Counted from the first letter of the stretch, positions 39,879 through 49,757 are shown. The stretch: DNA of 64,000 bases from Burkholderia sp. USMB20 (GCF_000949135.2 NZ_JTAN02000003.1:372001-436000); one strand, 5' to 3'. Numbers and translations are program-made. The notes: generated by a model from the letters alone, not told the origin.

Positions 39879-42095
39879 TTGCGACGTCTGATTCTGGTTG
39901 GCATGACGGTATGCGCGGCGTTGTCCGCGAGCGCCGCACCGGCTGAAACCGTGTTGCCCGCGACCACGTCGTGGATCGGCAACACGTTCGGCTATGGCGA
40001 CGGCAGCTGGACGCAGATCGACATTCGCGCGATCGCGGTGACGCCCGACGGCAAGGTGTATACGAACGCGCCGTGGGACGAGAGCGGCGCCGAGGCGAGC
40101 GTCTACCAGGACGGGAAGATGCTCGGCTTCGCCGGCGGCACGCATGGCTGGGGCAATCTCGGCGGCAACGCGGTCGCGGTGAACGGCAAGTATGCGTACG
40201 TCGCGATCGGCGTCGGCAACGAGCGCGGCCATCTGCAGTCGCCCGGCATCTGGCCGGACAAGGGCAAGCAGTGGTACGGCATTTCGCGGCGCACGATCGG
40301 CGACATGAAGCAGCCCGCGCCGTTCCGCGCGGCGCCGCAGGTCGCGCCCGGCGGGCGCGCCGATGCCGGCCGTGCGCGGATGGCCGCGAGCTTCATGGTG
40401 ATGAACGAGGTGGCGGCACCCGCGCGGTCGGAGGTCGGTGAGCTGAAGGCGGAAGTGGGCGGCCTCGCGGCCGACGACAAGACGTTGTTCGCGACGAATC
40501 CTTCGCATGACGAAGTCGACGTGTACGACGCCGAAACGATGCAGAAGAAGGGCACGTGGAGTGCGCATGAGCCGGGCCGCATCGCGCTCGCCGGCGACGG
40601 CACGCTGTGGCTGCTCACCGATACGCTCGGCGGGCCCGCGCACCTCGTGCACGTGCGCGCGGACGGCCGCAAGCTCGACGACGCGCCCGCGCTGCCCGAG
40701 GGGACCGACGCGGTGGACGTGGCGGTCGACGCGAAAGGGCGCGTGCTGGTCGCGGACAACGGCCCGCGCCAGCAGGTGCTGATTTTCTCGAAAGGCGGCA
40801 ACGGCTATGCGCCGTCCGGCACGCTCGGCGAGCGCGGCGGGATCTTCGCGGGCCCGGTGCCGGGCCGCCCCGGGCCGCAACGTTTCAACGGGCTGACGGG
40901 CGTGGGCGTCGATCGCGCGGGCAACGTGTACGTGTCGATGAACGGCATCGGGCCGCGCCACGACACGATCGGCGCGGGGCTCGGCGCGGTGCTCGAGAGC
41001 TACACGCCGGACGGCAAGCTGCGCTGGCAGGTGCAGGGGCTGCTGTTCGTCGATGGCGCGTGGCTCGATCCCGCACGGCCGAACAGCGTGTACACGGGCA
41101 ACAAGCGCTTCGAGCTCGACCTGTCGAAGCCGCCCGGCCAGGACTGGAAATACGCCGGCTTCCTGTCGAACCGCTTCAAGTATCCGGACGATCCCGTGTT
41201 CCACACGGACCAGTACCCCGGCATGCCGTTCGCGCGGCGCGTCGACGGCCGCACGTTCCTGTACCTGACCGACATGTACGCCGATCACCTGAAGATCTAC
41301 CGCTTCGACGCGAAGCGCGACGGCGAGGTCGCGATTCCGTCGGGCCTGATCGCCGGCCGTGCGCGGCCGGTCGACAAGGTGCCGAACAAGCCGCCGGGCG
41401 GCGACTGGATCTGGCGCGACGCGAACGGCAACGGCCGGCTCGACGAGGACGAGTTCACGACCAACACGACCGGCAAGGCGAAGGCGGGCGGCTGGGGCTG
41501 GTGGGTCGACACGAAGGGCGACATCTGGCGCACGAGCGACGTGCGCGGCATTCACCGCTTCGGCTACGGCGGCGTCGACAAGGCCGGCAACCCGATCTAT
41601 TCGTACGACAAGGTCACGACCTATCCGATGCCGCAGCCGTTCACGCAGCTGCGCCGCGCGATCTACGAGCCGCAGACGGACACGCTGTACGTGACGGGCT
41701 ACACGGCCGACGCGCCGCCGCAGCCCGGCATCAACAAGGAAGTCGGCCGCGTGCTGGTGCGCTTCGACAAGTGGTCGAGCGGCTCGCCGGTGGTGCGCTA
41801 TACGGTCGCGCTGCCGTGGCAGCTCGACGCGAAGCCGATCCTCGATCTGATCGGCATCACGGTCGAGGGCCGCTACATCTTCACGGTGGAACCGGTCGGG
41901 AAGATCCACGTGTACGACAAGGAAACCGGCAAGGAGGTCGGCGTGATGAGCCCGGGCGCCGAGGTCGGCAAGGCGTCGGGCTGGGTCGACGTGCCGTTCG
42001 GCATCAGCGCGTTCCGGCGCGATAACGGCGAATACCTGGTGTTCGTCGAGGAAGACGCGCGCGGCAAGGTGCTGATGTATCGCTGGAAACCGTGA
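39879..42095 (+). CDS. bceP: large secreted beta-propeller-like protein of the cepacian locus (BceP position)
   Basis: A 738-aa exported protein. The chosen start is TTG 39879, because GGAG lies 6 bases upstream and it restores a basic signal peptide (MRRLILVGMTVCAALSASAA, cleavage near SASAA/PA); ATG 39903 would lack the Arg residues. The mature part contains NHL/beta-propeller-like strands such as VDVAVDAKGRVLVADNG and TGVGVDRAGNVYVSMNG, and an Asp/Asn-rich DANGNGRLDEDEF (about residue 520) that resembles an EF-hand/dockerin calcium loop. No glycosidase signature was recognised. The place in the bce-II cluster suggests polysaccharide export, modification or degradation; the function is uncertain. 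Confidence 0.72.
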   Translation: MRRLILVGMTVCAALSASAAPAETVLPATTSWIGNTFGYGDGSWTQIDIRAIAVTPDGKVYTNAPWDESGAEASVYQDGKMLGFAGGTHGWGNLGGNAVAVNGKYAYVAIGVGNERGHLQSPGIWPDKGKQWYGISRRTIGDMKQPAPFRAAPQVAPGGRADAGRARMAASFMVMNEVAAPARSEVGELKAEVGGLAADDKTLFATNPSHDEVDVYDAETMQKKGTWSAHEPGRIALAGDGTLWLLTDTLGGPAHLVHVRADGRKLDDAPALPEGTDAVDVAVDAKGRVLVADNGPRQQVLIFSKGGNGYAPSGTLGERGGIFAGPVPGRPGPQRFNGLTGVGVDRAGNVYVSMNGIGPRHDTIGAGLGAVLESYTPDGKLRWQVQGLLFVDGAWLDPARPNSVYTGNKRFELDLSKPPGQDWKYAGFLSNRFKYPDDPVFHTDQYPGMPFARRVDGRTFLYLTDMYADHLKIYRFDAKRDGEVAIPSGLIAGRARPVDKVPNKPPGGDWIWRDANGNGRLDEDEFTTNTTGKAKAGGWGWWVDTKGDIWRTSDVRGIHRFGYGGVDKAGNPIYSYDKVTTYPMPQPFTQLRRAIYEPQTDTLYVTGYTADAPPQPGINKEVGRVLVRFDKWSSGSPVVRYTVALPWQLDAKPILDLIGITVEGRYIFTVEPVGKIHVYDKETGKEVGVMSPGAEVGKASGWVDVPFGISAFRRDNGEYLVFVEEDARGKVLMYRWKP

Positions 42096-42141
42096 CGGGC
42101 GGCGCACCGTCGTTGCAGTCGCCGTCACACAAGGCAGAAGC

Positions 42142-43608
42142 ATGGACAAAGGCATACTCAAGAACGTTTCGATCAACTTCATCGGGCTGATCCTGCCGAC
42201 CTTCGTGTCGCTGGTGACGGTGCCCGCCTATATCCACACGCTGGGCGTCGAGCGCTACGGCGTCGTCAGCCTCGTGTGGACGCTGATCGGTTATTTCGGG
42301 ATCCTCGATCTCGGGATGAGCATGGCCGCGCAGAACCACATCTCCAAGGCGCTCGCGAGCGGCGACGCCGACGAAAGCGCGCGCGTGTTCTGGAGCGCGT
42401 TCTGGCTGAATCTCGGCACCGGCATCGTCGGCGGGCTGCTGATCTATTTCGGTGCGTTCATCTACACCGAGTACTTCACGAAGGTGTCGGCGGCGATGCA
42501 GCACGAGGTGTATCTCGCGCTGCCGTGGCTCGCGCTCGCGATTCCGCTCGCGAACGTGTCGTGGGTGTTCGCCGGCGCGATCAACGGCGCCGAACGGTTC
42601 GGCGTGTTCAACACGAACCAGACGATCGGCACGTTCCTGTTCCAGCTGCTGCCGCTCGGCGCCGCGTGGTGGATCGCGCCGAACCTGCAGACGGTGCTGG
42701 CCGCCGCGGTCGTCGCGCGGCTGATCGCGGCGGTGATGCTCGGTCACGCGAGCATCAAGGTGCTCGGGATCCGGCGCATCGACCCGCCGCAGTGGGGCAC
42801 CGCGAAAGGGCTGTTCAACTTCGGCGGCTGGATGCTGATCGCGAGCATGGCGAGCATGGTCGCCGATACGCTCGATCGCGTGATGCTCGGCGCCGGCATG
42901 GGCGCGAAGTTCGTCACCTACTACACGGTTCCGCAGAACCTCGTCACGCGGCTGAACATGCTGCCGAACGCGCTGGTGCGCACGCTGTTCCCGCGCCTGT
43001 CGGCGGTCGGCCGCGATCACGCGGACACGCTCGCGCGCCAGTCGCTCGAATTCCTGAACGGCGTGTTCACGCCGGTCGGCATCGTCGCGATCTTCGCGCT
43101 CGCGCCGTTCCTCACGCTGTGGGTCGGCGCCGATCTCGCCGCGCATTCCGCGCCGGTCGGGCGCGTGCTGGTGATCAGCGTGTGGCTCGTCGGACAGGCG
43201 AGCGTCACGCGGATCCTGATCCAGTCGCAGGTCAACCCGGCGCGCGCCGCGTTCGCCGGGCTCATCGAGATGCCGTTCTTCGTCTGCGGCCTGTGGTTCG
43301 GCATTCATCACTTCGGGCTGATCGGCGCGGCGGTGGTCGTCGCGACCCGCGCGCTGGTCGACTACGGCGTGCTGCTTTATCTGTCGGCGATCCGGATGCG
43401 CGCGATCGTGCTCGACATGCTCGCGCATCTCGCCTTCCTGCTCGCGAGCCTGTTTCTCGCGCAAGCGTGGTCGGGGCTCGGCGAGTCGATCGGCCTCTGC
43501 GCGGTCGTGCTGGTGCTGAACCTGGCGTGGTCGTTCACGATGACGCCGGCCTTGCGCGCGCTGGTGCGTGACCTGTTCGTCCGTCTCAATGCGAGGAAAA
43601 CCGTATGA
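42142..43608 (+). CDS. bceQ: polysaccharide repeat-unit flippase, Wzx/MOP family (BceQ-like)
   Basis: A 488-aa inner-membrane protein with about 12-14 helices. It opens MDKGILKNVSINFIGLILP and contains YGVVSLVWTLIGYFGILDLG and WVFAGAINGAERFG, blocks typical of the RfbX/Wzx oligosaccharide transporters. It would translocate lipid-linked cepacian repeat units to the periplasm for Wzy-type polymerisation. It follows the bceP-like gene by 46 bases and its stop overlaps the next gene's start (ATGA), so it is co-translated with the glycosyltransferase. Confidence 0.88.
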   Translation: MDKGILKNVSINFIGLILPTFVSLVTVPAYIHTLGVERYGVVSLVWTLIGYFGILDLGMSMAAQNHISKALASGDADESARVFWSAFWLNLGTGIVGGLLIYFGAFIYTEYFTKVSAAMQHEVYLALPWLALAIPLANVSWVFAGAINGAERFGVFNTNQTIGTFLFQLLPLGAAWWIAPNLQTVLAAAVVARLIAAVMLGHASIKVLGIRRIDPPQWGTAKGLFNFGGWMLIASMASMVADTLDRVMLGAGMGAKFVTYYTVPQNLVTRLNMLPNALVRTLFPRLSAVGRDHADTLARQSLEFLNGVFTPVGIVAIFALAPFLTLWVGADLAAHSAPVGRVLVISVWLVGQASVTRILIQSQVNPARAAFAGLIEMPFFVCGLWFGIHHFGLIGAAVVVATRALVDYGVLLYLSAIRMRAIVLDMLAHLAFLLASLFLAQAWSGLGESIGLCAVVLVLNLAWSFTMTPALRALVRDLFVRLNARKTV

Positions 43609-46070
43609 ATCGCGATCTGGCGGAACACGCCATCCTGAACCTCGCCACGGCCGATGCCGCCGCGGCCGAAGCCGGCGACGCCGCCACGCTGCGCCGGGCC
43701 AAACCGGCCGGGCAGGCGAGCGCACGCGATGCGTCGCGCCCGCTGCGCGTGGCGATCGTCCACGACTGGCTCGTCACGTACGCCGGCGCCGAGCGCGTGC
43801 TCGAACAGATCGTCGCGTGCTTTCCCGACGCGGACCTGTTCAGCCTCGTCGATTTTCTCGACGACCGCGCGTTCGTGCGCGGCAAGCCGGTGACGACCTC
43901 GTTCATCCAGAAGCTGCCGTTCGCACGCACCAAGTACCGCAGCTACCTGCCGCTGATGCCGCTCGCGATCGAGCAGCTCGACGTGTCGGACTACGACCTG
44001 GTGATCTCCAGCAGCCACGCGGTCGCGAAGGGCGTGCTGACCGGGCCGGACCAGATGCACATCAGCTACGTGCATTCGCCGATTCGCTACGCGTGGGACC
44101 TGCAGCACCAGTATCTGGAACAGTCGAACCTGACGCACGGGCCGAAGTCGCTGCTCGCGCGGATGATCCTGCATTACATCCGCAACTGGGACACGCGCAC
44201 CGCGAACGCGGTGGACGGCTTCGTCGCGAATTCCGCGTTCATCGCGCGCCGCATCCGCAAGGTGTATCACCGCGACGCGGCGGTGATCTTCCCGCCGGTC
44301 GACGTGGACGGCTTCTCGCTGAACGAGGTGAAGGACGATTTCTACCTGACCGCGTCGCGGATGGTGCCGTACAAGAAGATCGACCTGATCGTCGAAGCGT
44401 TCTCGCGCACGCCGGAGCGCAAGCTCGTCGTGATCGGCGACGGCCCGGAGATGCAGAAGATCCGCGCGAAGGCCGGCCCGAACGTCGAGATCATGGGCTA
44501 CCAGCCGTTCGCAGTGCTGCACGACCGGATGCGCCGCGCGAAGGCGTTCGTGTTCGCGGCCGAGGAGGATTTCGGGATTTCGGTGGTCGAGGCGCAGGCG
44601 TGCGGCACGCCCGTGATCGCGTACGGCAAGGGCGGCGCGCTCGAGACCGTGCTCGAGCCGCGCTCGCACGCGCAGCCGACCGGGCTGTTCTTCGACGAAC
44701 AGACGCCGCATGCGATCGTCGCGGCGGTCGACGATTTCGAGCGCGCGCCGCAGCGCTTCACGGCGCACGCGTGCCGCGCGAATGCGGAGCGCTTTTCCGC
44801 CGACACGTTCCGGCGGCGCTTTCTCGATTACGTGGAGACGGCGCTGCCCGGCTCGACCGCGCAGCGCGGCACGGCCGTCGCGCCGATGCCGGCCGCGCGC
44901 GGCCCGGCGACGCTCGTGCTGGACCAGAGCGGCGTGCTCGGCGGTGCGGAGCTGTCGCTGCTGGAGATCATGAAGCACATGCGCGCGAACGCCGATGTGC
45001 TGCTGTTCGACGACGGCCCGTTCCGCGCGGCGCTCGACGAGATCGGCGCGCGCGTCGACGTGCTCGACCAGGGCGCGCTCGCCGGGGTGCGCAAGCAGGG
45101 CGGCGTATCGGCCGGCGCGTTGAAGCAGCTGTTCGCGCTCGTGCGCGACGTCGCGCGGCGCGCTCGCCGCGCCGAGGTGATCTATGCGAACACGCAGCGC
45201 GCGATGGTAGTCGCCGCGCTGGCCGGGCGGCTCGCGCGCAAGCCGGTGGTCTGGCACCTGCGCGACATCGTCAGCGGCGACCATTTCGGCAGCAAGCAGC
45301 TGATGGCGATCAAGTACTGCGCGCGGCTCGGCGTCACGCGCGTGATCGCGAACTCCGACGCGTCCGCGCAGGCATTTCGTGCGCTGACGGGCTTCACGCC
45401 GCAGCACGTCGACGTCGTGTTCAACGGCATTTCGGCCGACCCGTTCGACGCGCTGGACGATGCGAGCCAGGCCGCGCTGCGCGCGCGCTTCGGGCTGCCC
45501 GAGCACGCATGGCTGGTCGGCTCGTTCAGCCGTCTCGCGCACTGGAAGGGGCAGCACCTGCTGCTGGAGGCCGCGGCTCGCCATCCCGGCATGCACGTGG
45601 TGCTGGTCGGTGCGCCGCTGTTCGGCGAGGACGAATACGCGGCGCAGCTGCACGAGATCGTCGCGCGTCACGGGATGGACGACCGTGTCCATTTCCTCGG
45701 CTTCCAGCGCGACGTGGCCGCGTGCATGAAGGCGGTCGACGTGGTCGCGCATACGTCGATCACGCCGGAGCCGTTCGGACGCGTGATCGTCGAGGGCATG
45801 CTTGCGCGGCGGCCGGTGGTCGCGGCCCGCGCGGGCGGGGTCGTCGAGATCATCGAGGACGGCGAAAACGGGCTGCTCTGCGAGCCGGGCAACGCGGCCG
45901 CGCTGGCCGACGCGCTGGGCAGGCTGCAGCGCGACGCCGCGCTGCGCGAGCGGCTCGTCGTGAGCGGGCGGGCGACCGCGGTGCGCCGGTTCGGCACCGA
46001 AACCTATGTGGCGCGGGTCGAGAAGATCCTCGCGGATACGGCGAAGGCCGCGAAGGCGAAGAAGCGGTAG
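43605..46070 (+). CDS. bceR: fused two-domain glycosyltransferase (BceR-like)
   Basis: An 821-aa cytosolic protein made of two GT-B (GT4-like) glycosyltransferases in tandem. The first spans about residues 47-410: VAIVHDWLVTYAGAERVLEQ, and late in the domain EEDFGISVVEAQACGTPVIA. The second spans about 430-815: LVLDQSGVLGGAELSLLEIM and the acceptor/donor block ITPEPFGRVIVEGMLARRPV. Each has its own nucleotide-sugar EX7E region. It is expected to add two successive sugars during cepacian repeat assembly. The start overlaps the bceQ stop by four bases; a hairpin terminator follows. Confidence 0.88.
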   Translation: MNRDLAEHAILNLATADAAAAEAGDAATLRRAKPAGQASARDASRPLRVAIVHDWLVTYAGAERVLEQIVACFPDADLFSLVDFLDDRAFVRGKPVTTSFIQKLPFARTKYRSYLPLMPLAIEQLDVSDYDLVISSSHAVAKGVLTGPDQMHISYVHSPIRYAWDLQHQYLEQSNLTHGPKSLLARMILHYIRNWDTRTANAVDGFVANSAFIARRIRKVYHRDAAVIFPPVDVDGFSLNEVKDDFYLTASRMVPYKKIDLIVEAFSRTPERKLVVIGDGPEMQKIRAKAGPNVEIMGYQPFAVLHDRMRRAKAFVFAAEEDFGISVVEAQACGTPVIAYGKGGALETVLEPRSHAQPTGLFFDEQTPHAIVAAVDDFERAPQRFTAHACRANAERFSADTFRRRFLDYVETALPGSTAQRGTAVAPMPAARGPATLVLDQSGVLGGAELSLLEIMKHMRANADVLLFDDGPFRAALDEIGARVDVLDQGALAGVRKQGGVSAGALKQLFALVRDVARRARRAEVIYANTQRAMVVAALAGRLARKPVVWHLRDIVSGDHFGSKQLMAIKYCARLGVTRVIANSDASAQAFRALTGFTPQHVDVVFNGISADPFDALDDASQAALRARFGLPEHAWLVGSFSRLAHWKGQHLLLEAAARHPGMHVVLVGAPLFGEDEYAAQLHEIVARHGMDDRVHFLGFQRDVAACMKAVDVVAHTSITPEPFGRVIVEGMLARRPVVAARAGGVVEIIEDGENGLLCEPGNAAALADALGRLQRDAALRERLVVSGRATAVRRFGTETYVARVEKILADTAKAAKAKKR

Positions 46071-46120
46071 GTGATTGGCGGCGGCATGTGAAGCGTGTCG
46101 TCGTGAACCGGCAGAACCCG

Positions 46121-46151
46121 GCCCCCATGCGGCGTTGCGCTGCATGGGGGC
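46121..46151 (+). terminator. hairpin terminator after bceR
   Basis: GCCCCCATGC (46121-46130) and GCATGGGGGC (46142-46151) pair perfectly; only short T-runs follow, so termination may be partial. Confidence 0.65.
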
Positions 46152-46545
46152 TTTGCGCTTTGGGCGCGGCCGAGCGCTGTCGCGCACCGGGCACGCCGCA
46201 CGTGACGAATCCGTAATCTGCGCAAAGCCGAGCGATTGCGTGAGCGTGAGCGGCGGAATCCGGGCGGGTCCGGGTCACAGGATGGGGTTTGCAACGACGA
46301 TGCGCTCGGGCGGCGGAGCGATGCGTCGCAGCGGGCGTGAATCCGGCCGCCGCCCGGTTCGTAATCGCTTCGCGGGACGCCAGGAGCGGCGCCGTGTGGT
46401 CCTGCCGCGGATCGCGTGAGGGGTCGGGCGACGCGACCGCCGTGCGGCCGCCCAGGCGGCGCATGACGCCGCGGCTTGCGTACTTCGGTACGTCGTGGCC
46501 GCCGCGCCCCGACGCGCAAATGCATCCTCGCGCCGTCCTGCCCGT
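46152..46545. other. 394-base non-coding gap between bceR and bceS 3' ends
   Basis: GC-rich sequence between two converging genes. Open frames here lack recognisable content and overlap one another, so no gene or RNA is called. Confidence 0.5.
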
Positions 46546-46583
46546 AAAAAGGCCCCCGCGCAGCCTGACGCCGGGCGGGGGCC
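46546..46583 (-). terminator. intrinsic terminator of bceS
   Basis: On the minus strand GGCCCCCGC (46583-46575) pairs with GCGGGGGCC (46559-46551) and is followed by TTTTT (46550-46546). It lies 23 bases after the bceS stop. Confidence 0.88.
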
Positions 46584-46605
46584 GCGAGCGCGCCAACGGC
46601 GCCGT

Positions 46606-47781
46606 TCAGGCGGCCCGTTCGGGGGCCGGTGCGACGACGCGGGCGGTGCGGGTCGGCTTCAGGCTGGCCGCCCACATCATCGCCGGGCGTTCGAACAGCC
46701 GGTAGAACACGTAGGCGACCGGAATCGCGGCAGCCATGAACGCGATCGACGGCCAGATCGACAGTTGCAGTTCGGAGTGGAACAGCACCGAGCCGAGGCA
46801 GACGAACAGCGGCAGATGGATCAGGTACAGCGAGTAGCTGAAGTCGCCGAACCAGCCGAGCACGCGCAGCAGCGGCGTCGGGCGCGGCGGGCAGGCGAGC
46901 GCGCGGTACAGGAAGCACGCGAAGCCGGCCGCCCACAGCTGGAACGCGCCGTACTGGCCGAAACGGAACGCGCCGCAGCCCGCGGCCAGCAGCACGGCCG
47001 CCGCGAGGTACCACGCGCGCGACGGCACGGCGGCCGTGCCGCGCACCGGCTGCGCGCGCACGTCGGCGATCCACGCGCCGACGGTCCAGGACAGCCAGTA
47101 CGACGTGAAGAACTGCAGGTCGTGCCGTTCGAGCAGCCACGCCGACGCGACGTTGACGAGCGCGACGGCCGCCACGATCGCCGGCATGCCGATGCGCCGG
47201 CGCAGCGCGAACAGCAGCGGGTAGATCGCGTAGAACTGCACTTCGAGCGATAGCGTCCACAGCGCGCCGTTCGACCCGTACGTGTAGCCGGCGACGCCTT
47301 GCAGCGAGAACAGGTTCACGAGGAACGCGGTGATGCCGACGTCGCGGATCTTGTGGCTGACCGGCGCGATCTGCAGGCTGACCGCGTCCATCGCGAGCGT
47401 GAACAGCAGCGCGGCGAGCAGCACCGGGTAGATGCGCGCGAAGCGGCGCGCCCAGAAGTTCGGCGCGTCGAGCCGGTACGCGGGGTTGGCCGCGAGCTTG
47501 AGCGCTGCATTGCGGTGGATGCAGTAGCCGCTGATCACGAAGAAGATCGGCACGCCGGCGGAGCCCCATGCGAACGGGAAGGTCAGGTAGCCGGCGATCG
47601 CGCTCGGGTTCAGCGCATGACCGTAAGCGTGATGGAAGCTCTGCATGCCGACCCAGACGACCTGGCGACAGTGGAAATAGGCGACGAGCAGCGCCGCGAA
47701 CCCGCGCATCGCGTCGATCACGTGTTCCTTGTGGTCGGCGACGGGCGGCGCAGCCAAAGACGATCCGCTGAAAGCTTGCAT
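46606..47781 (-). CDS. bceS: acyltransferase 3 family membrane protein (BceS-like)
   Basis: A 391-aa polytopic acyltransferase-3 protein. The catalytic His region is IDAMRGFAALLVAYFHCRQV; VPIFFVISGYCIHRN, FWARRFARIYPVLLAALLFT and LWTLSLEVQFYAIYPLLFAL are family blocks, with about ten membrane segments. It is one of three acyltransferases in this locus, consistent with an exopolysaccharide acetylated at several positions. It is transcribed alone, towards bceR, with its own terminator. The symbol rests on gene order in the bce-II cluster. Confidence 0.82.
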   Translation of the reverse strand: MQAFSGSSLAAPPVADHKEHVIDAMRGFAALLVAYFHCRQVVWVGMQSFHHAYGHALNPSAIAGYLTFPFAWGSAGVPIFFVISGYCIHRNAALKLAANPAYRLDAPNFWARRFARIYPVLLAALLFTLAMDAVSLQIAPVSHKIRDVGITAFLVNLFSLQGVAGYTYGSNGALWTLSLEVQFYAIYPLLFALRRRIGMPAIVAAVALVNVASAWLLERHDLQFFTSYWLSWTVGAWIADVRAQPVRGTAAVPSRAWYLAAAVLLAAGCGAFRFGQYGAFQLWAAGFACFLYRALACPPRPTPLLRVLGWFGDFSYSLYLIHLPLFVCLGSVLFHSELQLSIWPSIAFMAAAIPVAYVFYRLFERPAMMWAASLKPTRTARVVAPAPERAA

Positions 47782-47994
47782 GCGATTCGATTCCTTGCGA
47801 CGGATGAAGGGGATGGTCCAATCGTAATGCGCAAGAATTCGCTCGAATGAATAAAAAAATCGCGCCGGGAAATAGTGGTATTTCAGATGGTGGTGTTATT
47901 CCGGTCTGAAAGCGGTTTCGCCGCCGCCACAATTATTTGCCGATTTTTTTCTGATAGTTTGAAGCTCCAGTTGATTGATGCAAGGAGCGGCAAG

Positions 47995-48138
47995 ATGGAC
48001 ATGCATTGGATCGCGAGCGCGGCAGTACTGCTGGTCATGGCCGTGCTGTCGGCGTACCGCGAGGCGCTGAAGAACGAGCCGATTCGCCCGGGGCTCGAGC
48101 GGGGCGGCGTCCCGTATATCGAGGAATTCGAATCGTAA
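47995..48138 (+). CDS. 47-aa single-pass membrane microprotein
   Basis: A short frame from ATG 47995 with an excellent Shine-Dalgarno (AAGGAG at 47982-47987, 7 bases before the ATG). It encodes MDMHWIASAAVLLVMAVLSA as one membrane helix followed by a charged tail YREALKNEPIRPGLERGG ending EEFES. No family is recognised. It lies in the AT-richer gap between the divergent bceS and galU genes, just ahead of galU, so it may be a small accessory or regulator of exopolysaccharide assembly. Codon use in the frame is GC-rich at third positions, unlike the flanking spacer, which supports it being real. Confidence 0.6.
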   Translation: MDMHWIASAAVLLVMAVLSAYREALKNEPIRPGLERGGVPYIEEFES

Positions 48139-48366
48139 GAATTTGTATCCGGAAAATCGGTAATTTGTTTCTGTATCGGCGCCGGGTTCGGCAATATCGA
48201 CCGGATTTGCAGATTATCTCTTTTCCGGAAACATGGGCAATCGGTTCATATCGAAAATGAGCGGAGTGGAATTGGCCGTGCCGCCGGTTCTCGATATGCC
48301 GTTCGGAAAACAATCGCGCCACGTCGTCCAGCGACGCGGCGCAGTCAACGCAATCAGGATGCGAAC
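48139..48366. other. AT-richer leader before galU
   Basis: This 228-base spacer drops in GC content between about 48139 and 48260 and contains no recognisable gene. It probably carries the galU promoter, though no convincing hexamer pair was found. Confidence 0.45.
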
Positions 48367-49254
48367 ATGTTGAAAGTCACCAAGGCCGTGTTCCCCGTCG
48401 CCGGTCTCGGCACGCGGTTCCTCCCGGCAACGAAGGCGAGCCCGAAGGAAATGCTGCCCGTCGTCGACAAGCCGCTGATCCAGTACGCGGTCGAGGAAGC
48501 GATCAACGCCGGTATCACCGAGATGATCTTCGTGACCGGGCGCAGCAAGCGCGCGATCGAGGATCACTTCGACAAGTCGTACGAGATCGAGGCCGAGCTC
48601 GAGGCGCGCGGCAAGGAAAAGCTGCTCGAACTCGTGCGCGGCATCAAGCCGAGCCACGTGAACTGCTTCTACGTGCGCCAGCCGGAAGCGCTCGGCCTCG
48701 GCCATGCGGTGCAGTGCGCGGAGAAGCTCGTGCACGGCGAGCCGTTCGCGGTGATTCTCGCCGACGACCTGCTGCATGGCGAACAGCCGGTGCTCAAGCA
48801 GCTCGTCGACGTGTTCGACCACTATCACAGCTCGGTGATCGGGGTCGAGACGATCCCGCGCGAGGACAGCCGCTCGTACGGCGTCATCGAAGGCCGCGAG
48901 TGGGAAGAGGACATCATCAAGCTGTCGGGCATCATCGAGAAGCCGGCGCCGGAAGACGCGCCGTCGAATCTCGGCGTGGTCGGCCGCTACGTGTTCATGC
49001 CGACGATCTTCGATCACCTGCGCAAGCTCAAGCCGGGCGCGGGCGGCGAACTGCAGCTCACCGACGCCGTCCAGTCGCTGCTCGCGCACGAACAGGTCCT
49101 CGCGTATCGCTACTACGGCACGCGTTTCGATTGCGGCAGCAAGATCGGGTACCTCAAGGCGACCGTCGAACTCGCGCTCCAGCATCCGGAAGTGAGCCGC
49201 GAATTCGAGGCGTACCTGCGTACCTGCCTGCCCGCGCTGGCTGCTGTCGCATAA
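48367..49254 (+). CDS. galU: UTP-glucose-1-phosphate uridylyltransferase (BceT-like)
   Basis: A 295-aa nucleotidyltransferase making UDP-glucose, the precursor of the glucose, galactose and glucuronate residues of cepacian. [20 protein letters not shown] and [20 protein letters not shown] are the nucleotide-binding blocks of Gal[21 protein letters not shown] and [20 protein letters not shown] are further signatures. Position and content match bceT. It is closed by a strong terminator at 49299. Confidence 0.97.
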   Translation: MLKVTKAVFPVAGLGTRFLPATKASPKEMLPVVDKPLIQYAVEEAINAGITEMIFVTGRSKRAIEDHFDKSYEIEAELEARGKEKLLELVRGIKPSHVNCFYVRQPEALGLGHAVQCAEKLVHGEPFAVILADDLLHGEQPVLKQLVDVFDHYHSSVIGVETIPREDSRSYGVIEGREWEEDIIKLSGIIEKPAPEDAPSNLGVVGRYVFMPTIFDHLRKLKPGAGGELQLTDAVQSLLAHEQVLAYRYYGTRFDCGSKIGYLKATVELALQHPEVSREFEAYLRTCLPALAAVA

Positions 49255-49298
49255 GCAGCCGCGCTGCTCCGCTGTTTCAGGTGGTGGTTGTTCCGTTG

Positions 49299-49330
49299 GC
49301 CCCGGCTGCCTTGTGCGCCGGGGCTTTTTT
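49299..49330 (+). terminator. intrinsic terminator after galU
   Basis: GCCCCGGC (49299-49306) pairs with GCCGGGGC (49317-49324), followed by six T residues. Confidence 0.88.
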
Positions 49331-49757
49331 GCGTGCATTCGCCGCGCAGGCGTGGGCCGGCGGGTGATCCGCGGTGCTGAATCCGGGCGGCGTCGAACGG
49401 GTGCGTGCGCGACGATTCACGTGTGCCGCCGGACGGCGATGCCGGTTCGCGTACACGTTGCGCGGTGTTGCGCGGTGCGTCGGATCCCGGACACCGTGGC
49501 GATGAAACCGGTGCCGACGCGCTGGTTGCGTGCGGCCTGACGAGCGGTGGTCGGGCGGTGCGATAGCCGTCGGCGTGCCGGGTGAGCGAGTCGATTTGCA
49601 ATGGCGTTCGATCGCGCATCCCCATGCCGCGGGGAATCGTCGGTCGGCCGATGTCACGCGCGTCTCGAACCAATGGGCGAACCGGGCCGATGGCCGCACC
49701 GTTTCGGCGCGCGGCATCGCCGGCCCCGACGCACATGTTCCAGTTGCGGTGCTCCGC
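49331..49757. other. 427-base non-coding gap between galU and bceU 3' ends
   Basis: Nothing recognisable was found in this GC-rich stretch between two convergent genes; the open frames in it look like chance frames. Confidence 0.5.

Noticed and set aside
46152-46545. Several frames of 60-140 codons between bceR and bceS
   Set aside because: They overlap each other on both strands, contain no recognisable motif and lie in a 3'-3' intergenic space.
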